From positions 30,277,659 to 30,341,658 of the forward strand of contig CM060909.1 of the NCBI GenBank assembly GCA_030737875.1: a DNA stretch of 64,000 nt, written 5' to 3'. The translations under genes and the position numbers were made by a program. The number at the start of each line of letters is the position of its first letter. Within the stretch, counting starts at the first letter, position 1. The notes beneath the pieces are model-generated. The model saw only the letters and a program-made list of their open reading frames with translations, did no database searches and was not told where the DNA came from. This stretch comes from Allium sativum (taxonomy: Eukaryota; Streptophyta; Magnoliopsida; Asparagales; Amaryllidaceae). Positions 42,101 to 53,155 of the stretch are shown here, one piece after another.

Positions 42101-45059
42101 ACCGTCGGATTCTCCTGAAACCGGAACCGTTGGGTTCGTATCGAAAAGAGCTTCTTAACGAATATTAGAAATTTGAAATCTAACGGTTGGATTTGGAATT
42201 ATGTCCAAATCAAATTTGAAAAAGGTCGCTGTAAGTGCAGTTCGATGACCGTTGATGGAAATCGACTGTACGGACCTTGATAAAATTATTAAAAATAGTA
42301 ATAATTTGTGTAAAATCATAATAAATGATTTGATAAGAATTGGAATAAAAAACTCCATATTTGAAAAGATAAAAATAGATTTTTATCGAAATAAACTAGT
42401 TTTGAACTAGAATTATAATTCTATTTATTTTTATGTAAATAAATTGAATTTGAAAAGGGTTTTAAAAATAACCAGAATTTCCAATGATTGCATTGGAGTG
42501 GATTTGAATCGAAATTGTCTTCGGAATATTTCGATGTTGGAATTCGTGATTATACGGATGTTGTTATGGGAATTTGAAAGATATATATTTATATCGTTAT
42601 TTCCAATACGACATTTGTTAATCGTAGAATTTGATATTGAATATAAGCCGATATATTTTCTATTCAGAGCCTTGTATTGAATATCAAATGTGATTTGGGT
42701 TTGTCATGAATGGTGTCTTCATTAACACTGTTATTGAACCCAGTTGAGAAAAGATTAAATCTTTTTATTTAGATTTAATGAAGTGTACCAATTAAACAAT
42801 ATTTAATTGGAATTGAATTGATATTGATTCTTGGGTTTATCGTGAATGGTGTTTTTAAATATCACTCGTTCTTTAACCCGATAATTAATGGAAATGTGAT
42901 TTTGGGTTCATCGTGAACAGTGTTTTAAATGACACTGATTCTTTAACCCAGTCACAAATTAAAACTAAGTGGAGTTTTAATGAATCTTTAATTAGATTGA
43001 AAAGATCGAGAATGGAGCATCACCAGTTTTACTCCAGCCGATAGTTAAATCTTTAATTAGATTTAAACGTGAAATGGTAATTGAATTTACCGATAACACC
43101 GTGGTGTTAGATATGAAGTATGACCAGTTTTACTTCATGGGATAAATAGGTTGGGATTGGGAAATTAAAACAAATGATTACTTCGATAAGGTTCGTTAAT
43201 CCTGACTAGTTTGAATTGATATTCAAAAATCGATTAATGAATAAATTCAAGAAATTTATCTTGGATAAAATTAATGGGAACCTTTCCCTATGAATGTGAA
43301 ATTTAGAAACTAACTGTCGGTTGGCCAAGCAGAATGGTTTTCTGGATATTGATCTGATGTTGGTTTCGGCCTTCGGGGTTAATATTTGGGAAATTATTCT
43401 CTTGATTAATTTACGGTTAGTGACTAATGAATTGGAATGAGGCGTATGTTGTGTTTGTGTAACACTTATTTAAAATATACGCGAGTTATTCGGAAAGGCC
43501 GGGTTTATCACATTCTGAATAACTGATACGACGATAAGTCGAAGATGAAGACGATGGTCGAAGACCGGAAGTCTTCACGTCGTTTGGGTGATTACTGATG
43601 ATCTTGATTGGGTTGTACACCCAAGAAGATGGAAACGGTTGGTGATCATCCAGACGTACTTGGAGATCGATGGATATGCGGGGTATTAGGTGCCTCCGGT
43701 TTCGTTCAGACCCAGAACGGACTTGTAAATGGACTGTGTGTCCGACATCGGATTTCATTCTCTGTGACTGATATCGGTTGCATAGAATGGTTTGCCTGTG
43801 TGGCATGCTAAGATGCAAATGATCAAGGCTTCTGTTGATAAGCAAAGTCTTGTGGTGATGATCAAAGCACAGCCCGTGAGGCACAACTTTGAGTAACGTG
43901 AATTCGCGAGCCTCACACCCCGGTATGAACCAAAAACTGGAGACGGACTTCAGGGATATGGACATATGCTGGTTTCTAGTTAGGAGTGGCGTCAGTGCTT
44001 GAACTGGCTGACGAGTTTGACTCATGTGGTTGTTGGAATTGGAGGCGCCTCGGTTGTATCGGTCGTTCTCGAACCGATGGAGTCATTGGACTCATTTATG
44101 CCCCATAGGGCAGACTAGCATATAGTTCAGGCATTTTAATCCAGTCCGTGTGGACCGGCCCTGACGATCCAAGGGTCGATGCGCTCTGACCCTGAGGCTC
44201 GGGCTAGAGAGTCTCGAAGTCGGTGAGGACTATCTTTTGCCTCGGTTCATAGACGGAAATCCAATTTCCAAATACGTGACATTTGCGGTTTTATTTGTAG
44301 AGCCTAGTATGGCGACATAGTGGGATGGGGCGCTCATGCCGCCTATGATTGATACTTATGATTTGAAGTTGTTTTATACACTATGCACTTACAATAGTAT
44401 CAAATGATTTGTTTTAAACGTATCAAGCATTCTTGGCTATTATAAGGTAAAAAACCCTATCCTCCGGCTTGCGTTGCATTATGTGATGGGAACTGGGTCT
44501 TATAATAGCTTCATTTTTCCTTATTTAGCATTGCGCTGTTTGTTTTATGCACTGGTGTCCTTGGGAGGAAACCCGTTCCATGTTATACGGCGTGGTCCCT
44601 TGATTTACCTAACTATAAAATAAAGATTATTAACTGTTTTAGTTCTCACACCAGTCCCATGACTGACCTGGAGTTTATTGTTTTGACCTAAACTCTGGGT
44701 GCCCTTATTTTGACATGGGCAGCTAGTAGTTTTGGTTTTGCAGATTTATATTCACAGGATCCTGGTTTACGGCTGGAACGATATCCGGAAGGCTTTGTAT
44801 CCGTATATCTCCTTCTAGTTGTGTATTGTATTATTTTCCGCTGCGATGTATTTAAATGTAATTTAAATCTCTGATATTTCAGTGTAATATTTATTCATAC
44901 TCTGTATATTCTTGTAATCTGATGCATTGTTGTAATATACAATGAAATGTTCTTTTGTATGCGTTCTGTTTTGTCGTGTTCTCAAACGATAGGGCGTTTC
45001 GAACGGTCTGGGTCGGTTTAGCGACTGGTTCGGACCGAGCGAAATTCATGATCGTCACA
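39120..45059 (+). repeat. Giant-LTR element, 3' LTR
   Basis: Collinear with 32158-38084 throughout. Length differences come from the AT run near 40015, poly-C and tetranucleotide runs near 40391 and 40505, and a duplicated CGCCG near 42042. Ends GATCGTCACA at 45059. Confidence 0.92.
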
Positions 45060-45064
45060 ACTTG
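45060..45064. repeat. Target-site duplication ACTTG, right copy (giant-LTR element)
   Basis: Second copy of 32153-32157. Confidence 0.93.
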
Positions 45065-45535
45065 TATTAGCCATAAGACATAAATCATCGCTGGAGATTT
45101 TCATACTTAATGTATAGATAGTTTTCATTCTATCTCCTTCGAATATTATTTTTGAATTTCTATCTTCTATAAAGCATTTATCTTTTTCAAAATTTATATA
45201 TAGCCTTTATCGAAAAGTTGACTTATACTTAGTAGGTTATGTTTTAAGTTCCTAACTAATAAAACATCAGAAATAGTAGGAGCTTCAGAATTACCGATAA
45301 TGCCGATGCCAACTATATATCATTTAGAGTTATCACCGAAGAAGACCATTCCAGTATCTTTATATACTAGATTATTCAGTACTTTTGGATTTCCCGTCAT
45401 ATGTCTTGAACAGCCACTATCCAGTATCCATTTGTCATTTTTGACCTCCATCATTTGTCCATTAGAATTTGAATTTTCAACAGTAATGTAACATACCTTT
45501 TCAGAATTTGAATTTCCAATAGCCATGTAACACAC
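45065..45535 (-). pseudogene. pro: Copia-II protease and start of pre-integrase
   Basis: Minus strand. WILDSGCSRHMTG is the Copia aspartic protease active site (Asp-Ser-Gly), preceded by a basic linker. It continues with FFGDNSK, IGNSEAPTISDVLLVRNLKHNLLSISQL, the usual run into the GAG-pre-integrase domain. Stops appear from about 45205. The domain is completed on the other side of the giant-LTR insertion at 32157, where WHKRFGH begins. Confidence 0.85.
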
Positions 45536-45870
45536 CTTTTCCTATATTGGACAACAATTCAGTAGATCACCTAGTTTTTCAACATAATTGTGTGCAGACT
45601 TTTCAAATTGATGCAATGCATGAATTAAAACAAGTGTTATAAATCTTTTCACAATTTGCCATTTAATATTTTCAAAAATCAGATTATGAACTTTTTGAAA
45701 AGTGAAAATAAGGGACACATTCCTAAAAACTTTCAAAATTAGAAGCAAAGTTTGAAATATAAAGCGGGTCTTTATTTTGATGATTACGTGTTTTCTTAAG
45801 GAATTTTCGCGCTGGTACATAAAAAAATCGAAAAATTGCAGATATTCCCAGAAGATCAATTTAAAAAAAA
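45536..45870 (-). other. Copia-II region upstream of protease, no gag recognised
   Basis: An open frame (45542-45886) covers this stretch but shows no gag domain, zinc knuckle or compositional sign of coding. A full gag would need about 1 kb more than is available before the primer site, so it has been deleted or replaced. Confidence 0.55.
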
Positions 45871-46385
45871 TTGCATACATGTACACAAATATTCAGGATA
45901 ATTGCATACATATACACAAATATTCAGGATAATTGCATACATGTATGCAACTATTCTTGAAGCAGTTTACACTGAAAATCTACATGAATTCTTGCATACA
46001 TGCATGCAACTATTCTGAATATATGCATGCATGTATGCAAATAATTGATGCAGATTTTACGTTGAAAAATCTGCTTGAATATTTGCAGGCATGTATGCAA
46101 GTATTCTGGGTTTTTTTTTTTGCATACATGTATGCAAATAAAGATGAAATAATATTTATGCTTACGGATTGTTGCATATATGTATGCATTTATTCTGAAT
46201 ACTTGCATGCATGTATGCAAATAAATATGAACTGATGTGCATATGCATGAATATTTGCATACCTGCATGCATTTATTGTGTATTACATGCATACACGTAT
46301 TCATAAAAATCAGCACAGATCCATCACTGCAATAGTTGCATACCTATATGCAAGAATTTCAAATACATGCATCGTTCGATGCAAA
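45871..46385. repeat. Palindrome array: TTGCATACATGTATGCAA-type repeats
   Basis: About 13 imperfect copies of an 18-bp palindrome built on GCATNCATGNATGC, first at about 31-bp spacing and then irregular, joined by ATTCTGAATA-like linkers. Several cores are TGCATGCATG, which contains the RY word CATGCATG recognised by plant B3 transcription factors. The frames on both strands (45933-46235, 45951-46316) are repeat artefacts. Confidence 0.8.
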
Positions 46386-46611
46386 ATGCTACTGTTTCGC
46401 TTTTTTTGTTCTTTTTTTATGCTTTTGTTGGTTGTTTTTCCATCTGATTTTTTTTGTGTTTTTGTATTTAATTTAAATTTGAATTTTGGTGATTTTTTAA
46501 TGAATTTTTGAAAAATAGGTACGTAATTTCTATTATGTTTAGGACTGGATGTGAGGCTAATTTTGAAACTTAATAGGGACTTGAGCCAAACGCACCCTTT
46601 TGAAAACCTAT
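46386..46611 (-). other. Copia-II leader next to the primer site
   Basis: Between the array and the primer site. Poly-T and A-rich stretches, with no supported gene. Confidence 0.5.
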
Positions 46612-46623
46612 GATCAGATACCA
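46612..46623 (-). other. Primer binding site of Copia-II (degenerate)
   Basis: Minus-strand TGGTATCTGATC, two changes from the initiator-Met site TGGTATCAGAGC, followed after two bases by an LTR-like edge (TGTTAAGGATGC on plus at 46626). Confidence 0.7.
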
Positions 46624-46625
46624 AT

Positions 46626-47870
46626 TGTTAAGGATGCATATCTTAAGACAGAATCAACACTAGAGGGGGGTGAATAGCGTTTATGAGGAATTTATAGAAA
46701 TCTTAAACTAACTTGAATTACTATGTGAATCACACAATGATTATCACACCAGAAATGATCACAAACATAGAAATAATCATAGTCACAGAAATAAGTAAAT
46801 ATAAAATGCAAAACAGGAAAGAACACATCGGATTTATACTGGTTCGTATTACTCCTACGTCCATTCCCACGCAACGCTGGATTGTGCAGAGTTTTATTAT
46901 TATCAATATCCAAGTAAAATACCCTTGATTCACGACTACAAGGTTAACACCAATTCCACCACCCTTGATTTCAAAACTACAAGGTTAACACTGCTCCCTT
47001 TCCTTGATTTCAGGGGAACACACCATTTCCCAAACAATTCCCAAACAATTACAATAGCCTTAGAACTCTACAATAGCACTTCAAACAGAGAGTAGTTGAT
47101 AGAGATTGAAATGAGAAGAAGAATGATATAAATTTTGCTGAAATCGGCAGAGTATAAGTGTAGAAATCAAGAATTTTATGTATTTTAATGGTGGTAAGTG
47201 AATGGGTGAAGAAGCAGAAAAAAGAATGATTAAAAATTCAAAACCAACCTCTTTTATAATGTCCCAAAGGTTGCAATGTTTTAGAAACGTTTCAAATAGT
47301 GAAAAGACATTTCCTTTGAAAATTGAATTTATGGCAGTTATATGTCAAGATGCTCATATGTGTATGTCGACATATGCCTTGAATATTTATTTTTAAAATG
47401 AAATTTCAATTGTTAAAACTAATATATATATTCTGGAAATTCTTTAATTAAAACTAATGTTTCAAATGAAGTTTCTAAAGTATAAAAACATAGTGATATA
47501 TAATATAAACATATTTATAAAGTTCTATGATTAAAACTATAAAACTATGCATATATATATATATATATATATTATAAACATATCAATATAAAATTTTATA
47601 AACTATATATATATTTGAAATCATAATAATTTGAAATCATTTAGAAAAAGTGATTTAAAATAATTTGAAATCAGAATTTGAATTTTGAAAATAGTGTTTG
47701 AAATTTGAAAAATAGAATTTGAAATTGGAGTGCTATTTAGAGTCTTGCATATAAACTAGACTCAATTACTGTATTTTCTTAAGCTCTTTGAATTCTTGAT
47801 ATCATGATACTCATGAGTCTTGAATCTCCATTATATCCTGAATCACTTGAAATTTTAAAACAATACAGTC
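46626..47870 (-). repeat. Copia-II 5' LTR (right end not resolved)
   Basis: Begins TGTTAAGG next to the primer site. It contains GAGGGGGGTGAATAGCG and GGATTTATACTGGTTCG followed by CCTACGTCC, words also present in the Copia-I LTR (TTTATACTGGTTTGG, CCTACGTCC) and common near the ends of plant Copia LTRs. The sequence is AT-rich beyond 47400. With the 3' LTR outside the window, the right edge cannot be fixed; 47870 is a guess. Confidence 0.55.
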
Positions 47871-47933
47871 TTCAGTGTTTAAATCCTGTATAAAAATCCT
47901 TCATATATATATATATATATATAGTATGGAAAG

Positions 47934-48107
47934 CATTTAGTGGCACCCTGAAAATGCAGCACCCCTTTGGCCCCCCTGTTATATTAGTATAAGTTAGTGG
48001 GAGGTGGGAGAATGAGTGGAAGGGGTGAGAGGGATAGAGAATGTGTGGTGGAAAATAAGGAGGCCAAAAGGGTGCTCCACTGTTTGAGGTGCCATTGAAC
48101 CTGCCTC
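47934..48107. mobile_element. Small foldback/MITE-like element between TA repeats
   Basis: A 174-bp segment whose ends are imperfect inverted repeats. The left arm has TGGCACC then GCACCCCTTTGG (to 47970); the right arm (from 48064), reverse-complemented, has TGGCACC then GCACCCTTTTGG. It is flanked on both sides by TATATA runs, as expected for insertion into TA-rich DNA. No coding capacity. Confidence 0.55.
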
Positions 48108-48800
48108 TATATATTACATATATATATATTCTAGATAAAGATGTTAGTATATACACTTTCAAAAAAAAAAGATCTTAGCATATATTTTATAATCAATAAT
48201 GATAATTGAAATAAGGTTGTTGTCAGCAAAACTCCATTCTCCAACACATGCGAAAGAACCAACTTGATTAGTTATGGTCTAAACTTGCATATATTGGAAG
48301 CAAGTCTAATCTCTCTCACCTTGGAGGTTGCAACCTTGAGGTTGCAACGTTGAGGTTGCACATCTTGCAACTTGCAAGCTTGCATAGTTTTCATGAGTGG
48401 CTTGAAGATTGCAAACCTGTAAGCTATTAGTAGCATTCAAGTTGCATTGCAACTATGCAAGCAAGTGTAACTAGCAACTTGCATGCAATTGCAAGCTTAC
48501 AAACCATTTAATGTTTTCTATACTCATCACTAAAATGTTCATGTAACTATTTCTTAATCTCATGAAAAATGCATAATTATATCTCTTTTACAAAGTTAAA
48601 ATGAAAAAAGGTTCTTGATTGCTCTATGGAAATGAATGCAATGGTTTTCTCGAATGTTTTTTTTTGTTAGCAATAATTTATAACCTGAATATGCATCTAT
48701 CTTTTAGTCTGCGTTTGGAACAATCCTGGAGACTCTGTTGATGGAATTTCATATAGCTACTGCAATTTTGATTTAATCATAATATACTTATGAAGTATGG
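48108..48800. other. Unassigned sequence with a GTTGCAA word cluster
   Basis: No supported gene. At 48317-48500 the words GAGGTTGCAAC and CTTGCAA recur many times, in part as short inverted copies. Otherwise AT-rich sequence. Confidence 0.5.
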
Positions 48801-49376
48801 TCAATAGTACATATTATCACATATGTAAATTAAAAGCATACCGGTTTGTTCATTAGAAAGTGTACCATATTTTCCAATTTTGAAATTCTTTTTTTGACAT
48901 TGAGTTATCAGAGTATCCCTTGATTGTGACAAACCTAACTTGGTTTTGGTGTATCCCCTTCCTAGCGCTCTTAACAGTCCAAGTTTATCTTGTTCTAAAA
49001 CTTGTGCAATTGCATCTTCTTGGACATTCTTTATCAAGACGGATTGTGTGGCATTATAAATTTTTTAATCTCCTCCTAATGTCATAGTGTTTAATTAGTG
49101 ACAAAGAATCAATATACTTACAACAACATTGGCAACATCCATGTTCACTGGTTCACCATTCTTTAAAGTGTGAGATTTAATCCAAACATCTGTTCTAGAT
49201 ATGCAATGAACCTTGGCTTTTCCTTTTCTACATTTAGAAAGACACTAAATAACTCAATAAATAATGCTATATTTAACTAACTCACCAAATCGTTGGTAAA
49301 TCTAGTCATTCCTCTATGCCCAATTGTGTGCATGCAATTGTTTTTGCCTAATGGCTCTATATTTCTCACTTCTTGC
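48801..49376 (-). pseudogene. Plant transposase (Ptta/En-Spm, PF03004)-like gene remnant with introns
   Basis: Minus strand, three exon-like blocks. 49376-49286 is bounded by an AG acceptor and GTGAGT donor and encodes QEVRNIEPLGKNN and HTIGHRGMTRF. About 49230-49122, donor GTAAGT, encodes TDVWIKSHTLKNGEPVN. About 49054-48842 encodes EDAIAQVLEQDKLGLLRALGRGYTKT and GKYGTL. The pattern (short exons, H-T-x-x-N/D-G-x-P-V, then the V-L-x-x-D-x-x-G-x-x-R-x-x-G-x-G motif) resembles the plant transposase family linked to CACTA elements (from memory). No terminal repeats are seen and the 3' end looks incomplete, so it is probably a fragment. Confidence 0.55.
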
Positions 49377-49479
49377 CTAAAAAGAGAAACGAAATTATTA
49401 TGGATGAAATAAATAGACGTAGGGTAAAATGAATGGTTAGATCATTCTCATATTTTGGTATGTTGTTTATGGGGATGTG
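49377..49479. other. Unassigned junction between the transposase-like gene and element D
   Basis: Intron-like or flanking sequence; the left LTR edge of element D is somewhere between about 49430 and 49560. Confidence 0.4.
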
Positions 49480-49755
49480 AGACATGTCCATAATTTTTAC
49501 CAATTTTATTTGTGACCATTTTGCCTTTGTCGGTCTTGTACAGGGTATAACTTTTGACCAGGATCGAACCAGTTTCTGAGGTCAGTTTCATTAGAAAAGA
49601 AATGGTATTGCCAATTCCGTAGTGTGGTCACATTAAAGATTTGGTTTAGTGGTTTGGGAGGAATCGTTGTTGTTGTGTTTCACAGTTTGTTGTCTAGATT
49701 TTTGAACCATTAGTGGGCTGATTTGGAGAGGTCCATTAGTGGGCTGGTGGTATGC

Positions 49756-49763
49756 TATATATA
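49756..49763 (+). promoter_or_regulatory. TATA box in element D LTR
   Basis: TATATATA in GCTATATATAGGGGG, followed by GGAGAGAGGGTTACTTTTC, a plausible start region. Confidence 0.6.
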
Positions 49764-50430
49764 GGGGGTTAGAGGCATGGAGAGAGGGTTACTTTTCTTC
49801 ATTCTCCCATTTGATGGGGCTTGTGATTGTCCTTGCTCAATCAAATACACCTTTCCACCACTAAAAATCTTGATCTACGAGTAGAGATTGAAGATCTACA
49901 ACAACGAGAGCTAGATCTACATCAAACGAAGATAGATCATACCGATCGAGAGGTTTTAAGATAGATCTTCACTGTCCGGATTCATATTTCATCGATTTTG
50001 AGCTAGATTGAAGATTTTGTGAGTGATATGCATCTCTCACACGAATTCAACCAAGCATATGGGTTGTTTGATCTCATATTCATCATTTCAAGTTGTTTAT
50101 GCATAGTTCTAATCGATGTAAGTATGGTTTTTAACTCAAATCATCATAGGATCTAATTAGCAACTTAAACTAACAAGTTTTCTATGTTACTGTAATGAAA
50201 ATCATTGTTTGAAAGATTGTTGTTTTGATGTGATTTGTTGATGGTTGAAAACCATTGTTGAAAAGCATACATTGAAGCAAGAGTTGTAGATCGGGGAAGA
50301 TCCCTGATGGATTGGCATTGCTGAGGCTTTCGCGAGGTCCAACTAGTGGCAAAGGAGTAGATCGACTAAGAAAAAGTGAAAGAATCGGCCAAAAGTTAAA
50401 TAATCGGCCAAAAATCAAAATCTGGAAACT

Positions 50431-51010
50431 TATAGCATTTGGGAAACGCTATAGAAAGTCCGGGATTGAGCACAAATCATAGTTTGGATTGGTGACCAAA
50501 AATCAGTGAATCGGCACGAAAAAATGAAGGATTGGGGAAGTTTTGATGAATATGGAAAAAGATGAATTTTTAGGCAAATTATAAAATCTACAACGTTTGG
50601 GAAGCGCAGTGGTAGGTGGATGGATCAGCCACGATTCAGGCATGGACCGCGCATGCCAAAAAAGGGTGGATCGGCCTTGAAAACGTGATGGGATGCAGCA
50701 TTTTTCTTGATCTGGCAAGGAGGATGGATCAATGGCTTTAGATAGTGTTTTGACAAACCTTGTAGAAAGGCATAGATCGAGCAAAAGACCCATAGGGGTG
50801 GATGGATCGCCAAGAAGCTATGATAGCATTCCACAAACGCTGTAAAAAGGTGTTTTTAATGCAAACGATCCACATGGGTGGATGGATTGCCCAAAAGCAA
50901 TGATAGCAATCCAGAAACGCTATGAAAGGCTGTTTTGCTTAGTTTTTCACACCAGAATTCAACCAGGAGATATAATAGCATTTCAGAAGTGCTGCAAAAT
51001 GCTGTTTTGA
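50431..51010 (+). repeat. Degenerate TAGCATT...AACGCTAT hairpin repeats in element D LTR
   Basis: The first copy (50431-50453) has arms TATAGC and GCTATA around ATTTGGGAAAC. Related copies at about 50588, 50820, 50901 and 50967 keep ATAGCA, CCA(C/G)AAACGCT and a following GTTTT. The 50820 and 50901 copies are about 81 bp apart within a longer tandem unit that includes GGGTGGATGGAT. Confidence 0.6.
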
Positions 51011-52373
51011 CATTGTGGCCCATTTTTCATAGCAAAAAAGATGGAAATGCTATGACATGCAATATTGACCAAACGAAGCTTGTTTTTGAGTCGACGACCG
51101 TTCCAGCATTGACGCGAATTCAAGGAGGAATGTCTGAAGTATAGTGAAGTGTTCATTGATCTTTGTAATGCAACGAATGTGAAGACGACCCGAAGGTTGT
51201 GATTTGATGGATAATGGCTGCTCGAGAAGGTTGCCTGAGCTAAGAGCAGTCGTTAGGAAGGACGACCATAGATATTGAAGGCTGATAGAATATCGTTGTC
51301 GTAGGTTCTAGCGAACTCAAAGCGGGGGTACAGTAGAGATGTCTTAAAGACTGGAAGGTTGTTGGTCGAGTACCCTAGACAAATTAGAGGGGTCTAGTTG
51401 TCTCTAGAAGTCAAATGTACGTTGGACATGTAGTAGTCTGGCTAGAACAGGGGTTACCATTAGCCCTTGACATATGGCAAGGTTGGCCATCATACGATTA
51501 ACGATGGTTTCGAAACAGGATTTGGCAGTGATAGCCAGAGTCATGAATGATTGTTTGCTTTGCTTGTACCTTCCTACGTAAATTGTTCGACGTCGAAGAA
51601 GATATCTCTTGGATGCCTCTCTGATGTTGGTTTTGGCCTTTAGGGCTTGTGCTTAAGGGATGTTGATCACGATTAGGGCAGTTTATGTGGGACTTAAACT
51701 AGTTGCTATGATTGCTACTGCTTGTACGCTTCTGCTTATTATAAAGGCTATCACTGTCTGATGTGGGGAAGACAAGTTTGGGGTTTCTTCTCTGGTGATG
51801 TTGGTAGATTTGGTTGATTTATCTATCTATTCACATATACTTCATTGATGATGTTAGATAGTTGTTTTATTGATCACTAAGACTATTGTTTGACTCATGG
51901 TTTTACATTTCCACTTGTTACCTTGGGTTATTCATCTACGAGGTTATGGATGAGTAGGCTGAGTAGCAGGTTGTAGATGGTAGATCTTAGTGGACGAAGC
52001 TGCTGATAGAAGACGAGATGGAGGCTTGCGTATTATTTTTACTACTATATATATTGGATGTTTCTGTTGTTGTTCTATTTGATGCATTCTCTGAGGGTTA
52101 TGTAGTGAGTTTTCATGTACAGACTTCTAAAGTGTATTCCAAAGTTGTATGGATATTTTCAGGATTATATGAAAGTATGGATTTCTGCTATGTGATGCTT
52201 CACTATTTCTACCTGTTGTATATGCTCTATTATATTTTATCCTTGCATTGTGAGTTTTATGAAAGGTTCTATGTATGTTTACCTACCTTGATGATCGTCT
52301 ATGGTTGCCTGGCACACCTTTCAGCATATTGTTCTTCTTGTTAAGTGCAGGTGTTATGGATGGTCGTCACATT

Positions 52374-52385
52374 TGGTATCACAGC
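52374..52385 (+). other. Primer binding site of element D
   Basis: TGGTATCACAGC, one change from TGGTATCAGAGC, two bases after the LTR. Confidence 0.82.
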
Positions 52386-52582
52386 CTTGGTTATCGATTT
52401 TAGTCAAAGTTCAAAGACGTAATTACGTATGAGAGACGTATTTGTAAATTTTTGATGGATGTATACTATATATTAGTGTATACTATAATAGCGCTTGAAC
52501 TCCATTGTAGTTTTTCTCAGAAGTGGAATAATCATTCTATTTTTAAGATTTAGAATGAGTTGTTAATTGTCGAGATAATTCT

Positions 52583-53155
52583 ATGGAGGAGACTATTCCT
52601 AGAGGGGGTGATGGCGATATACTAGATTACCCAGCTATGTTCGAGGCTAGGATGGCAGTGAACATAATGAGGGTACCCACTCCAGGAGCAGCCGCGGTAG
52701 ATGTTGGTGTTAATGTGCAAGTACCAAGGGTGGTGGACTTTGCAAAGCTATGTAAGGACTTCACTGCTATTGATGGGAAGTCGTTCATAGGGACAAAGAC
52801 AACAGTTGAGATTCAAGTGTTGCTAGATACTTACGTTCGTTTATTTGGAGACTTAGGTATTGAGTATGCGACTAAGAGAAAGCTTGCATCGAGACAGTTA
52901 CATGGCAGAGCTATGGATTGGTAGAACTCTGTCACCCTTGAGGCTTCGGAAGATGGGATTACATGGATCAATTTCGAGTCAAGTTCGAGACAAAGTTCAT
53001 TCGACTGCTCAGAAGTCTGTTCTATTCAAAAAGTTTGTGGAGTTGAAGCAGAATGGTCGATCAGTGTTGGAGTATGTTTATGATTTCGAGGCTTTATCCA
53101 AGTATCTTCGTTCGTATATTGCGACTCCTTATCAGAAGAATGAGAAGTTCGTCAT
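52583..53155 (+). pseudogene. gag: Element D gag, truncated
   Basis: ATG 52583 opens 113 codons containing DFAKLCKDFTAIDGKSFIG and KRKLASRQLHGRAMDW, the start of a chromovirus gag. It stops at 52922 and shifts to another phase for SVLFKKFVELKQNGRSVLEYV and FEALSKYLRSYI. At about 53150 the sequence jumps directly to the middle of protease. Compared with element E, about 0.5 kb is missing: the gag C-terminus, both zinc knuckles and the Asp-Thr-Gly motif. Confidence 0.8.

Larger units (their letters stand above)
32158..45059 (+). mobile_element. Giant-LTR non-autonomous retrotransposon (LARD-like), complete
   Basis: A 12.9 kb element with a 5927-bp 5' LTR, a 1035-bp interior and a 5940-bp 3' LTR. 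It has a TGTAACAACC start, a GATCGTCACA end, an initiator-Met primer site, a polypurine tract and a perfect 5-bp target duplication. Over 90% of its length is LTR. The LTRs agree at roughly 97-98% in the stretches I compared by eye, so it moved fairly recently although it encodes nothing recognisable. The primer-site context (ACACGTGGTATCAGAGCT) and the polypurine context match the Tekay element, pointing to a chromovirus as the source of proteins. Confidence 0.92.
49480..52371 (+). repeat. Element D 5' LTR (left edge approximate)
   Basis: Ends GGTCGTCACA at 52371, two bases before the primer site. It has a TATA box at 49756, a leader-like segment rich in AGATCTAC words (49870-49990), degenerate hairpin repeats (50431-51010) and the motif shared with the giant LTR at 51623. 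The final 260 bp match, in reverse, 56099-56361. Confidence 0.7.

Noticed and set aside
45933..46316. His/Met/Cys-rich peptides on both strands
   Set aside because: Produced by the palindromic TGCATACATG repeats; palindromes give similar frames on both strands.
49376..49480. Element D LTR start at TGAGACATG near 49480
   Set aside because: Used only as an approximate edge; without the 3' LTR in the window it cannot be confirmed.
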